From: Planctomycetales bacterium
GTDB lineage: Bacteria > Planctomycetota > Planctomycetia > Pirellulales > Thermoguttaceae
DNA length: 5,415 nucleotides
NCBI GenBank assembly: GCA_007127495.1
Contig: SKZG01000018.1
Coordinates: forward strand, 1 to 5,415
Reading direction: 5' to 3'
Shown here: positions 1-5,217 of the stretch, piece by piece
Numbering within the stretch: position 1 is the first letter of the stretch
Layout of the letters: the number at the start of each line of letters is the position of its first letter
Made by a program: the position numbers and the translations under genes
The notes under the pieces: generated by a model
Told to the model about the DNA's origin: nothing
What the model saw: the letters and a program-made list of their open reading frames with translations, nothing else
Databases searched by the model: none

Positions 1-32
1 CGCCGCGAAGGTGCTTCATTTACGCGATTTGC

Positions 33-38
33 GAGGAG
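33..38 (+). promoter_or_regulatory. Ribosome binding site deciding the comF start
   Basis: GAGGAG lies 8 nt before the GTG at 47, an almost ideal Shine-Dalgarno arrangement. The alternative GTG at 11 has only GAAG directly abutting it. This favours 47 as the true start, although the frame is open to the left window edge, so a start further upstream cannot be excluded. Confidence 0.55.
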
Positions 39-46
39 CCATCGCC

Positions 47-814
47 GTGCGCGCCGGCTGGGCACGTGTTGCTCACGCCGCACGCGGTATTGCCGATTTG
101 GTGTTCCCGCCAAGATGCGTTTGGTGTGAGGTGGAGTCAACGGGCTGCTCGGGCTGGCCTGCGGGTGGTATGATTTGTCCGGATTGTGCCGACCAGTTGG
201 GGCCGGTCCAATGGAATTGTTGCCTGCGGTGCGGCGGAGAGGTTCCGGAGAACCTTCCACAGCCTAACGGGTGTTCCTGGTGCCGCACTTCGCGGCTCCA
301 GTTCGACTCCGTTGTGGCGTTGGGCAACTACCACGGACCGCTCCAAAGCGTGGTGACCGCAATGAAACGCCCGTCCGGCGGGCTGATGTCGGAGGCGATG
401 GCCCGGCTGCTGCTGGAACGGCGGAACGAGGAGCTTCGGGGCCTGCGTCCCGACTTCGTGTTGGCAGTACCGCTCCACTGGCGCCGTCGCCTTGGGCGTG
501 GGGCCAATAGCCCCGAGACGATCGCGCGGTGGATGGCAACCCATTTGGGGGTGCCGAATGAAGCCCGTGTGGTCATTCGCCGGCGCAACACGCCAGCACA
601 AAAGAATTTGCCGCCCCAAGCACGATTTCGCAACGTGCGTGACGCATTTGCGGTCCGAGCGAACTACGATTTAGCAGGTGCTCGTGCGCTTCTGGTTGAT
701 GATACGTTGACCACGGGGGCCACATGCAGCGAAATCGCCTGGGCACTGAAACAGTCCGGCGCCGCTGAAGTCCACGTGGCCGTCCTGGCTCGGGCGCAGG
801 GCACCAAGCAATAG
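47..814 (+). CDS. comF: ComF family protein (double zinc ribbon plus phosphoribosyltransferase fold)
   Basis: This is a ComF/GntX-type protein of about 255 aa from GTG 47, or 267 aa from GTG 11. The N-terminal part carries four CxxC-type pairs (FPPRCVWC, CPDC, CCLRC, CSWC), the double zinc ribbon that opens this family. The C-terminal half is a type I phosphoribosyltransferase domain. It shows AVPLHWRRRLGRGAN, then RRRNTPAQ, and the PRPP-binding loop LLVDDTLTTGAT near residues 227-238 counted from GTG 11. In competent bacteria ComFC is a cytoplasmic factor needed for transformation, and related proteins are thought to bind PRPP and single-stranded DNA. No other competence gene is visible here, so a role in uptake is inference. 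The usual RGFNQ motif is RGANSPE here, a modest divergence. Start 47 gives about 20 residues before FPPRC, as is usual in the family. It is the first visible gene of a likely operon, 20 nt before the DUF502 gene. Confidence 0.88.
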   Translation: MRAGWARVAHAARGIADLVFPPRCVWCEVESTGCSGWPAGGMICPDCADQLGPVQWNCCLRCGGEVPENLPQPNGCSWCRTSRLQFDSVVALGNYHGPLQSVVTAMKRPSGGLMSEAMARLLLERRNEELRGLRPDFVLAVPLHWRRRLGRGANSPETIARWMATHLGVPNEARVVIRRRNTPAQKNLPPQARFRNVRDAFAVRANYDLAGARALLVDDTLTTGATCSEIAWALKQSGAAEVHVAVLARAQGTKQ

Positions 815-829
815 GGTTTTTAGGGTTTT
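812..829 (+). repeat. 9-bp tandem repeat in the comF-DUF502 gap
   Basis: TAGGGTTTT occurs twice head to tail (812-820 and 821-829). The first copy supplies the comF stop codon TAG. The second places an AGGG about 10 nt before the next ATG, which may be the only ribosome-binding signal for that gene. It is probably a small slippage duplication. Confidence 0.6.
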
Positions 830-834
830 TCGAT

Positions 835-1791
835 ATGATTCCGCATCCTCTCGTTACCGGCGACGCTCGCAACCGTCCGGACCGGCCTTTCCGTTCGGCC
901 GTGCTCCGAGGGCTTGGCGTGCTGGTGCCGCCGCTGTTGACGATTGTCATTTTCCTTTGGGTTGGCAATACGATTGACGAGTACCTGCTGCGGCCGGTCA
1001 CCTTCGTTGCGCGCGAAGCGATCTTGTGGCACGAGGCCGATATCCGCGACAACGTGCCATTGGACGATCCCGCGCAGCGCACGGTCGTCATCGACGGTCA
1101 AACGTACCGGCGGCTGCCGAACGATACCTTCGTGCCGCAAGCGGTTTTCGATCACGTGCGCAGAAATCACGCCGCCCGGGAACCTCTGCCGCAAACCGGC
1201 GAGGCGGTGTATCGCCGCTATATCGACCTGAAATACCTGCGGCCGTATTACGTCATGCCGGTGTTCTTGGTGGTTTTTGTCGGGATGTTGTACTTGCTTG
1301 GCAATTTCATGGCGGCGGGAATCGGCCACTTCTTCTGGCGCCGTTTCGAACAGGGCGTCCACCGGCTGCCGTTGGTCCGAAGCGTCTATTCCTCCGTAAA
1401 GCAAGTGACCGATTTCCTCTTCAGCGAAAGCAACATCGAGTACACCCGCGTGGTCGCCATCGAGTACCCTCGCGAGGGCATCTGGTCGCTCGGTTTCGTG
1501 ACCGGCGAAAGCCTGGTCGACATACGCGGCATTGCGAACGAACCGGTTGTTTCCCTTCTGATGTGTACGTCGCCGGCGCCCATGACGGGATTTACGATTA
1601 CCGTGCGAAAAAGCGAGATCGTCGACTTGAACATCACCATCGACCAGGCGCTGCAGTACATCGTCAGTTGCGGCGTGGTCGTCCCGCCGCAGCAGGTCGT
1701 GGAGATGGCGAAGCCTCGCGAGGACTCCGAAAGACTTACCGTTGCTGAACAGCCGGCCATTGCTGAACAGCCGGCCGCAGCCGAACGCTGA
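835..1791 (+). CDS. DUF502 family two-pass membrane protein
   Basis: This is a 318-aa protein with clear DUF502 signatures. The first membrane segment is at about residues 20-45 (GLGVLVPPLLTIVIFLWVG) and the second at about 139-164 (MPVFLVVFVGMLYLLGNF). The diagnostic stretches RLPLVRSVYSSVKQV, then EYPREGIWSLGFVTGE, follow, and a conserved TGFTITVRKSEI-like segment is near the end. DUF502 proteins are inner-membrane proteins of unsettled function, and I cannot assign one here. The loop between the two membrane segments is about 90 residues long and hydrophilic. That is longer than the short linker I expect for the family and accounts for the size (typical members are nearer 200 aa). The C-terminus ends in a short EQPA-type tandem repeat outside the conserved domain. 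The ATG at 835 has only a weak upstream AGGG. The gene lies 20 nt after comF and 21 nt before hemC, so it is probably cotranscribed. Confidence 0.88.
   Translation: MIPHPLVTGDARNRPDRPFRSAVLRGLGVLVPPLLTIVIFLWVGNTIDEYLLRPVTFVAREAILWHEADIRDNVPLDDPAQRTVVIDGQTYRRLPNDTFVPQAVFDHVRRNHAAREPLPQTGEAVYRRYIDLKYLRPYYVMPVFLVVFVGMLYLLGNFMAAGIGHFFWRRFEQGVHRLPLVRSVYSSVKQVTDFLFSESNIEYTRVVAIEYPREGIWSLGFVTGESLVDIRGIANEPVVSLLMCTSPAPMTGFTITVRKSEIVDLNITIDQALQYIVSCGVVVPPQQVVEMAKPREDSERLTVAEQPAIAEQPAAAER
1742..1776 (+). repeat. 18-bp-period tandem repeat at the 3' end of the DUF502 gene
   Basis: TTGCTGAACAGCCGGCC occurs at 1742-1758 and again at 1760-1776 with one base between them. It encodes two AEQPA-like units, and a degenerate third unit (GCAGCCGAAC) follows. 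Since 18 bp is six codons, copy-number change would keep the frame. The unit is disordered-looking tail sequence outside the conserved domain. Confidence 0.85.
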
Positions 1792-1812
1792 ATACCCTGG
1801 AGCCGACAGCCC

Positions 1813-2721
1813 ATGACGCTTCGCATTGGTACACGCGAAAGCCTGCTGGCCCGCTGGCAGGCCGAGTGGGTAGCGGCCCGGCTGCGCGCGATGAACCGCG
1901 ACGTGGTGCTCGTGCCCATACGCACCCGAGGCGACGTCAACCAGCGTGAAGCCATCGGCACACTCGACTGGCAGGGCGTGTTCACCAAGGAGTTGCAGCG
2001 GGCCTTGCTGGACGCCGAAATCGATTTGGCCGTCCATAGTTTGAAGGACCTGCCGACCGAGGAAGTGGCCGGATTGCAGCTTACCGCCGTACCCGAGCGC
2101 GGCCCGGTTGCCGATGCGTTCGTGTGCAACCGCGCCGGTTCCCTGGCCGAACTGCCCCCGGGGGCCGTGGTGGGCACCGGCAGCCTGCGTCGCCGCGCGC
2201 AGCTCCTGTACCACCGAGCCGACCTTCGCGTGGAGGACATTCGCGGCAACGTCGATACCCGGCTGCGAAAGCTCGACGACGGACAGTACGACGCCATTGT
2301 ATTGGCCGTGGCCGGCCTGACTCGCCTGGGACTATCGAAGCGCATCGCCCGCCAACTGCCGCTCACCCTCATGTTGCCGGCCGTCGGCCAGGGGGCCTTG
2401 GCCATCGAAACCCGCGCCGGCCACGCCGAGGCCGTCGAGGCGCTCGCCGCGCTCGACCACCCGGAAACCCACGCTGCGATTGCGGCGGAACGAGCAATGT
2501 TGGCTGCGCTGCGGGGCGGTTGCCTTGCCCCCATCGCCGCGCATGGAAGGGTGCAAGGAAACTGCTTGGTTTTGCAAGGGCGGGTGGTGCATCCGCACGG
2601 TACGCGCGCCATCGAAGTCCGACACACCGCCGCCGGCGACGAGGCCGTGGCCTTGGGTCGCCGGGTGGCCGAATCGCTTCTGCGACACGGCGCCGCCGAG
2701 TTGATCGAGGCAGGAAGGTAA
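1813..2721 (+). CDS. hemC: Porphobilinogen deaminase (hydroxymethylbilane synthase)
   Basis: This cytoplasmic enzyme polymerises four porphobilinogen molecules into hydroxymethylbilane, the step before uroporphyrinogen III in haem and other tetrapyrrole synthesis (EC 2.5.1.61). The 302-aa length is standard. Visible hallmarks in order are IGTRESLLARWQA at the N-terminus, RTRGD, and AVHSLKDLPT with Asp79 matching the catalytic Asp84 of E. coli. Then come GTGSLRRRAQLL and RGNVDTRLRKLD, which supply arginines that bind substrate carboxylates, and LPAVGQGALAIE. Last is RGGCLAPIAAHG, whose Cys237 should carry the dipyrromethane cofactor. No key residue is missing. GGAG at 1799-1802 lies 10 nt before the ATG. 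The gene follows the DUF502 gene by 21 nt and looks like the last gene of the comF-DUF502-hemC unit. No hemD, hemA or hemB is visible alongside. Confidence 0.97.
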   Translation: MTLRIGTRESLLARWQAEWVAARLRAMNRDVVLVPIRTRGDVNQREAIGTLDWQGVFTKELQRALLDAEIDLAVHSLKDLPTEEVAGLQLTAVPERGPVADAFVCNRAGSLAELPPGAVVGTGSLRRRAQLLYHRADLRVEDIRGNVDTRLRKLDDGQYDAIVLAVAGLTRLGLSKRIARQLPLTLMLPAVGQGALAIETRAGHAEAVEALAALDHPETHAAIAAERAMLAALRGGCLAPIAAHGRVQGNCLVLQGRVVHPHGTRAIEVRHTAAGDEAVALGRRVAESLLRHGAAELIEAGR

Positions 2722-2747
2722 CCGTTCGCCGGAGAGGGACTATCCCG

Positions 2748-2803
2748 ATTGTCGCGACGGAATGGGCCCCCCCTGGTCGACAATGCCCGTTCGCCGCGAC
2801 AAT
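2748..2803 (+). repeat. Inverted repeat cluster downstream of hemC
   Basis: ATTGTCGCG (2748-2756) is the reverse complement of CGCGACAAT (2795-2803). An internal CGACAATG (2778-2785) repeats as CGACAATG (2797-2804), so the left arm could pair with either right copy. There is no T tract, so this is not a classical intrinsic terminator. It may still be a 3' hairpin of the hemC transcript. No gene is seen between 2722 and 2850. Confidence 0.4.
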
Positions 2804-2825
2804 GGGGCTGGCTCTTCGCGGGCCG

Positions 2826-2834
2826 TGGTATAGT
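2826..2834 (+). promoter_or_regulatory. Possible extended -10 promoter upstream of the palindromic element
   Basis: TGGTATAGT gives a TGn extension plus a 5/6 match to TATAAT. No convincing -35 box sits 16-18 bp upstream, which an extended -10 may not need. If used, the transcript would run through the 73-bp palindrome before reaching sppA. This is a weak call. Confidence 0.25.
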
Positions 2835-2850
2835 CGCCGCGGCCCAAAAC

Positions 2851-2923
2851 TGCGCTTTCCGTAGGATGGGCTTTAGCCCGTCAAAGCGAAGACGGACAAG
2901 AATGTCCATCCTACAAAAGCGCA
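2851..2923. repeat. REP-like palindromic element (73 bp)
   Basis: The outer arms are TGCGCTTT-cc-GTAGGATGG (2851-2869) and, read on the other strand, TGCGCTTT-t-GTAGGATGG (2906-2923). That is 17 matched base pairs around a small internal bulge. Each half has its own hairpin: GGGCT/AGCCC (2868-2872 with 2875-2879) and GGACA/TGTCC (2894-2898 with 2903-2907). CGTC (2879-2882) can also pair with GACG (2891-2894). Two head-to-head copies of a GTAGGATGG-plus-hairpin unit are the layout of a bacterial REP pair (BIME). I recall similar GTAGGATGG-GTCCGTC sequences as dispersed repeats in planctomycetes, but this was not checked. No transposase is present here. Confidence 0.75.
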
Positions 2924-2941
2924 ATTACGGCACGCGGCGAG

Positions 2942-2947
2942 TATAAT
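2942..2947 (+). promoter_or_regulatory. Consensus -10 box for sppA
   Basis: A perfect TATAAT lies about 35 nt before the sppA start, giving a predicted leader of roughly 25-30 nt. The region where a -35 would fall (about 2918-2925) overlaps the right edge of the palindromic element and has no good TTGACA match. It is therefore probably a weak or activator-dependent promoter, or a chance match. Confidence 0.45.
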
Positions 2948-2970
2948 ATCCCAAACTGGAACTGAATCAA

Positions 2971-2974
2971 GGAG
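2971..2974 (+). promoter_or_regulatory. Ribosome binding site deciding the sppA start
   Basis: GGAG, within AAGGAGA, is 8 nt before the ATG at 2983 but only 2 nt before the ATG at 2977. The spacing strongly favours the second ATG (protein starting MDSQ) over the first (MAMDSQ). Confidence 0.65.
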
Positions 2975-2982
2975 ACATGGCT

Positions 2983-4104
2983 ATGGACTCGCAGTCGCAC
3001 CCCGAAGGCGTTCCTGGAAATGAGGCCCCGAATCCGGCGCCGCGCGAGCCGATTGCCGCACAGCCGGTGCATGAGTGGCAGGACTCGCAATACGGCCGGC
3101 CGCCGCGCCGATCCCGTACGGGCCTATGGATTGCACTGGCCCTGCTGATGATCGCCGGGCTGGGCCTGATGATGGTTGGCCTCGCGGCGATGGCGACCCT
3201 CGCCGGTTTGACCACGACCGCCGGCGAGCGACGGGTCCGCGAGGAGTTCGTCTCGCACAACCGGCAGGCGACCCGCAAGGTGGCCGTCATCACGATCGAG
3301 GGAATCATCCTGGACGAAGCAGATGGGTTCGTCAAGCGGCAAATTGACCGAGCGCAAAACGACGATCAGGTCGAGGCCGTCGTCCTGCGCATCAACTCGC
3401 CCGGCGGCACGGTAAGCGGCAGCGACTATTTGCACCATCACTTGCGCAAGCTGGCGGAGGATCGGGAAATACCCATCGTGGCGAGCATGGGTGGAGTGGC
3501 TGCCAGCGGCGGCTATTACGTGGCGATGGCCGTGGGCGATACGCCGGAGAGCATCTACGCCGAACCGTCGACGTTCACCGGCTCGATCGGGGTTGTCATT
3601 CCTCGCTACGACGTCTCGGAACTGCTCCAGAACTGGGGAATCGAGTACGATGCCATTGCCAGCGGCGATCTGAAAGGCATGGGCAGCATGGCCAAACCCA
3701 TGTCGGAAGAGGAACGCAAGCTGTTCGCCCAAATCGTCGAGGAGGGATTCGAGCAATTCAAGGACACCATCCGCTCCGGCCGGCCGACGCTGCGCGACGA
3801 TCCCGACGCCCTCGATAAAATTGCCACGGGGCAAATCTTCACCGCGCGGCAGGCGGTCGAGCACGGCCTGGTCGACCGGATCGGATTCGTCGAACGTGCC
3901 ATCGAGCGGGCGATCGAAGTGGCCGGGCTCGACCCGGACGAGGTGAAAGTCGTCCGTTACCGCCCGGAGCCCAGCCTCGCCCGCCTGCTGATGGGCGCCG
4001 AGACGCACAGCCGCCGCCTCGACCTGAAAGCCTTGCTCGACTTAATCACCCCCCGAGCCTACTATCTTTGCACCTGGCTGCCTGTTCACCACAGCCGGCC
4101 GTGA
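2983..4104 (+). CDS. sppA: Signal peptide peptidase SppA, S49 family
   Basis: This membrane-anchored serine protease digests signal peptides left in the membrane after preprotein processing. The protein is 373 aa from ATG 2983 (375 from ATG 2977), close to the single-domain Bacillus type rather than the duplicated E. coli type. The order is a Pro-rich cytosolic-looking leader of about 46 residues, one membrane anchor at about 47-76 (WIALALLMIAGLGLMMVGL), then the S49 domain. Signature stretches are LRINSPGGTVSGSD, then VAASGGYYVAM with nucleophile Ser175, TGSIGVV, and SGDLKGMG with general base Lys231. The 56-residue Ser-Lys distance is close to that in B. subtilis SppA (Ser147/Lys199). The end is TGQIFTARQAVEHGLVDRIG plus a basic tail. 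Both dyad residues are present, so activity is expected. The last codons (YLCT) coincide with a 13-bp repeat found again at 5218, so the final residues after YLCT may not be ancestral. The gene stands apart from hemC by 261 nt. Confidence 0.95.
   Translation: MDSQSHPEGVPGNEAPNPAPREPIAAQPVHEWQDSQYGRPPRRSRTGLWIALALLMIAGLGLMMVGLAAMATLAGLTTTAGERRVREEFVSHNRQATRKVAVITIEGIILDEADGFVKRQIDRAQNDDQVEAVVLRINSPGGTVSGSDYLHHHLRKLAEDREIPIVASMGGVAASGGYYVAMAVGDTPESIYAEPSTFTGSIGVVIPRYDVSELLQNWGIEYDAIASGDLKGMGSMAKPMSEEERKLFAQIVEEGFEQFKDTIRSGRPTLRDDPDALDKIATGQIFTARQAVEHGLVDRIGFVERAIERAIEVAGLDPDEVKVVRYRPEPSLARLLMGAETHSRRLDLKALLDLITPRAYYLCTWLPVHHSRP
4061..4073 (+). repeat. Left copy of 13-bp direct repeat flanking the toxin-antitoxin block
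   Basis: ACTATCTTTGCAC is identical to 5218-5230. This copy lies within the sppA coding sequence and encodes the YYLCT region about 10 codons before the stop. Together the two copies enclose the whole mntA-hepT block with its promoter and 3' hairpins. Confidence 0.7.
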
Positions 4105-4176
4105 CCTCTGACTCTATCCGGGTGGCCCTGATAGCCGATGTACTGCTTGATGGAGGTATGGAGGTTGCATGCCAGC

Positions 4177-4218
4177 TTCGCGACATCGACGGCGGGTTGA
4201 CCCGCCCGCATTCGCGAC
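4177..4218 (+). promoter_or_regulatory. Candidate operator: palindrome flanked by TTCGCGAC repeats
   Basis: A GC-rich inverted repeat GGCGGGT-tg-ACCCGCC occupies 4191-4206. It lies between two identical TTCGCGAC octamers (4177-4184 and 4211-4218), each containing the self-complementary TCGCGA. The palindrome covers the -35 box, and the right octamer lies in the promoter spacer just before the -10 box. The layout suggests binding by a dimeric regulator, possibly the encoded complex itself, but no protein-binding evidence is available. The palindrome alone could also be an sppA 3' hairpin, but no T tract follows it. Confidence 0.45.
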
Positions 4219-4225
4219 GTAAAAT
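4197..4225 (+). promoter_or_regulatory. Sigma70-like promoter for mntA-hepT
   Basis: TTGACC (4197-4202), an exact 17-bp spacer and TAAAAT (4220-4225) each match consensus at 5 of 6 positions. Transcription would start near 4232, leaving a leader of about 70 nt before the ATG at 4302. The leader contains a weak GGTCC/GGACC pairing (4232-4236 with 4254-4258) and two TCCTTGG copies (4234-4240 and 4283-4289). The region from 4105 to 4301 holds no supported gene. Confidence 0.65.
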
Positions 4226-4301
4226 CACTGTGGTCCTTGGAAAAGGCTCAGGTGGACCCTGCCGATGGGCATGGCGCAAACATCCTTGGCAGTGTGGATT
4301 C

Positions 4302-4715
4302 ATGGCGGATCACGAAGCGATCGTAAACACGGTGCTGGAGTATCATCCGCACGTTCAGGCCGTGTACCTCTTTGGGACGCACGGGACGCAACACCAGCGG
4401 CCCGGCAGCGATGTCGACATGGCCGTCCTGTTGCCGGCCGACGAGGCGAAGCAGGCGGGCAGCCTGACGTGGTCCGGCCTGCACACGGCACTCGAGCAAC
4501 GCCTCGGCAAAGACGTCGACCTCGTCAATTTGCGGCGGGCGCCCACCGTCGTGCAAAAAGAGGTGGTTTACGGGGGGCGCCGCCTCTTCTGTGCTGATCA
4601 ATACGCGGTCGAAGAGTTCGAGGCGCTCGTCCTTTCCTTCTACCAGAAGCTGAACGAGGAACGGGCCGAAATTTTGGCCGAAGGCTTGCGAAGCGGAAGA
4701 TTCGTCGTACCATGA
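4302..4715 (+). CDS. mntA: MntA-type antitoxin, minimal nucleotidyltransferase (protein adenylyltransferase)
   Basis: This is a 137-aa minimal nucleotidyltransferase of the DNA polymerase beta superfamily. The family signature GSx10DxD appears here as GTx10DxD: Gly25-Thr26, ten residues, then Asp37-x-Asp39 (SDVDMAVLL). A likely third metal carboxylate is in KDVDLVNL (Asp71/Asp73). The tail RRAPTVVQKEVVYGGRRLF is typical of the group. In characterised MntA-HepT pairs this enzyme transfers AMP groups from ATP to a tyrosine of the HepT toxin next to its active site and so silences it. The frame is open upstream to 4068, but that part overlaps sppA and lacks family similarity. Homology begins at MADHEAIV, so ATG 4302 is chosen even though its ribosome-binding site is poor. 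The stop overlaps the hepT start (ATGA), implying coupled translation. The Ser-to-Thr change in the signature is the one oddity. The name follows the TA convention and is unrelated to manganese transport. Confidence 0.88.
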   Translation: MADHEAIVNTVLEYHPHVQAVYLFGTHGTQHQRPGSDVDMAVLLPADEAKQAGSLTWSGLHTALEQRLGKDVDLVNLRRAPTVVQKEVVYGGRRLFCADQYAVEEFEALVLSFYQKLNEERAEILAEGLRSGRFVVP

Positions 4716-5125
4716 ATGACACGTTGTTGAACAAGAAGGTCAGCATCGAGCGCTGCCTGGCGCAGGTCGAGCGATACTACACACTCGACACCGGCGTGCC
4801 CTTCGAGACCGATTACCTGCGACAAGACGCGGTCAGCATGAACTTGCAGCGGGCCTGCGAATTGGCCATCGACATGGCCAATCACGTCATCAAGGCCAAG
4901 AAGCTGGGACTGCCCCAAGACAGCCGCGAGAGCTTCTCGCTGCTGCACGAAGGGGGATGGATCGGCTTGGACCAGATGCGCACGCTCCAGTCGATGGTCG
5001 GTTTTCGCAATATCCTCGTCCACCAATACCTGAAGCTGGAATTGGACGTCATCGTCAGCGTGATCGAAGGCCGCATGTGGGAACTGCTCGACTTTGCCAA
5101 TGCGGTGGTCAAGGCGGTCGAGTGA
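4712..5125 (+). CDS. hepT: HepT-type HEPN ribonuclease toxin
   Basis: This is a 137-aa, mostly alpha-helical HEPN-domain protein of the HepT/DUF86-like group. The catalytic RNase motif Rx4HxY is intact: Arg99, four residues, His104, Gln, Tyr106, within GFRNILVHQYLKLE. An upstream helix NLQRACELAIDMANHVI is the usual dimer-interface helix of the family. HepT toxins act in the cytoplasm and cleave RNA (tRNA 3' ends or mRNA have been reported for family members). The neighbouring MntA modifies the tyrosine in this motif, so Tyr106 is the predicted AMP acceptor. The start codon overlaps the mntA stop by 4 nt, and only a weak GGAAG (4695-4699) precedes it, so translation probably depends on mntA. 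The length is normal and no frameshift is seen, so the toxin should be functional. The antitoxin gene comes first, the reverse of the Shewanella oneidensis order as I recall it. Confidence 0.9.
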   Translation: MNDTLLNKKVSIERCLAQVERYYTLDTGVPFETDYLRQDAVSMNLQRACELAIDMANHVIKAKKLGLPQDSRESFSLLHEGGWIGLDQMRTLQSMVGFRNILVHQYLKLELDVIVSVIEGRMWELLDFANAVVKAVE

Positions 5126-5126
5126 G

Positions 5127-5166
5127 CCGGCGGGTGAGCCGATTCGTCCGGAGCGCACCCGCCCGG
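5127..5166 (+). terminator. Long-stem hairpin directly after hepT
   Basis: GGCGGGTG (5129-5136) pairs perfectly with CACCCGCC (5156-5163). A further CC/GG pair (5127-5128 with 5165-5166) forms across a bulged C. The loop is about 19 nt and contains the self-complementary TCCGGA. It begins 2 nt after the hepT stop. Without a T tract it is not a textbook intrinsic terminator, but it may protect or end the TA transcript. Confidence 0.35.
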
Positions 5167-5183
5167 TTCTGGCCGTAAATCGG

Positions 5184-5200
5184 GGCTGCCCCAGGCAGCC
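5184..5200 (+). terminator. GC-rich hairpin between hepT and lacI
   Basis: GGCTGCC (5184-5190) and GGCAGCC (5194-5200) form a perfect 7-bp stem with a CCA loop. No run of T follows, so termination is possible but unproven. It precedes the right 13-bp repeat by 17 nt and the lacI promoter by 36 nt, a sensible place to separate the two transcription units. Confidence 0.45.
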
Positions 5201-5217
5201 GGTCAGTGCGGGGCAGG

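Noticed and set aside
11..814. comF start at GTG 11
   Set aside because: It has no ribosome-binding site at suitable spacing, whereas GTG 47 follows GAGGAG by 8 nt. It is kept only as an alternative because upstream sequence is missing.
820..2214. 464-codon open frame on the minus strand opposite the DUF502 gene and hemC
   Set aside because: It lies fully antisense to two clearly recognised genes. It has no family motif, and its composition is what GC-rich codon use produces on the opposite strand.
2736..2746. GGGA-cta-TCCC small palindrome after hemC as terminator
   Set aside because: A four-pair stem with no T run is too weak to call.
2851..2923. Single-spacer CRISPR or intrinsic terminator for hemC
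   Set aside because: There is only one inverted pair and no regularly spaced direct repeats, so it is not CRISPR. There is no T tract, and the structure is 130 nt past hemC with conserved outer arms, which fits a REP-type repeat better.
1386..2924. 512-codon open frame on the minus strand over hemC and the following gap
   Set aside because: It is antisense to hemC, with a low-complexity Arg/Ser/Ala-rich translation and no recognisable domain. It also starts within the palindromic repeat.
3124..4008. 294-codon open frame on the minus strand opposite sppA
   Set aside because: It mirrors the sppA coding frame, has no motif, and is best explained as a shadow.
4138..4222. Two tiny frames upstream of mntA (ATG 4138, 20 codons; ATG 4169, 17 codons after a GGAGG), considered as leader peptides
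   Set aside because: Both precede the predicted transcription start near 4232, the GGAGG spacing is poor, and there is no attenuator-like codon run.
4068..4301. N-terminal extension of mntA beginning inside sppA
   Set aside because: The extra 78 residues overlap sppA and the predicted promoter, and show no nucleotidyltransferase similarity. The family match begins at ATG 4302.
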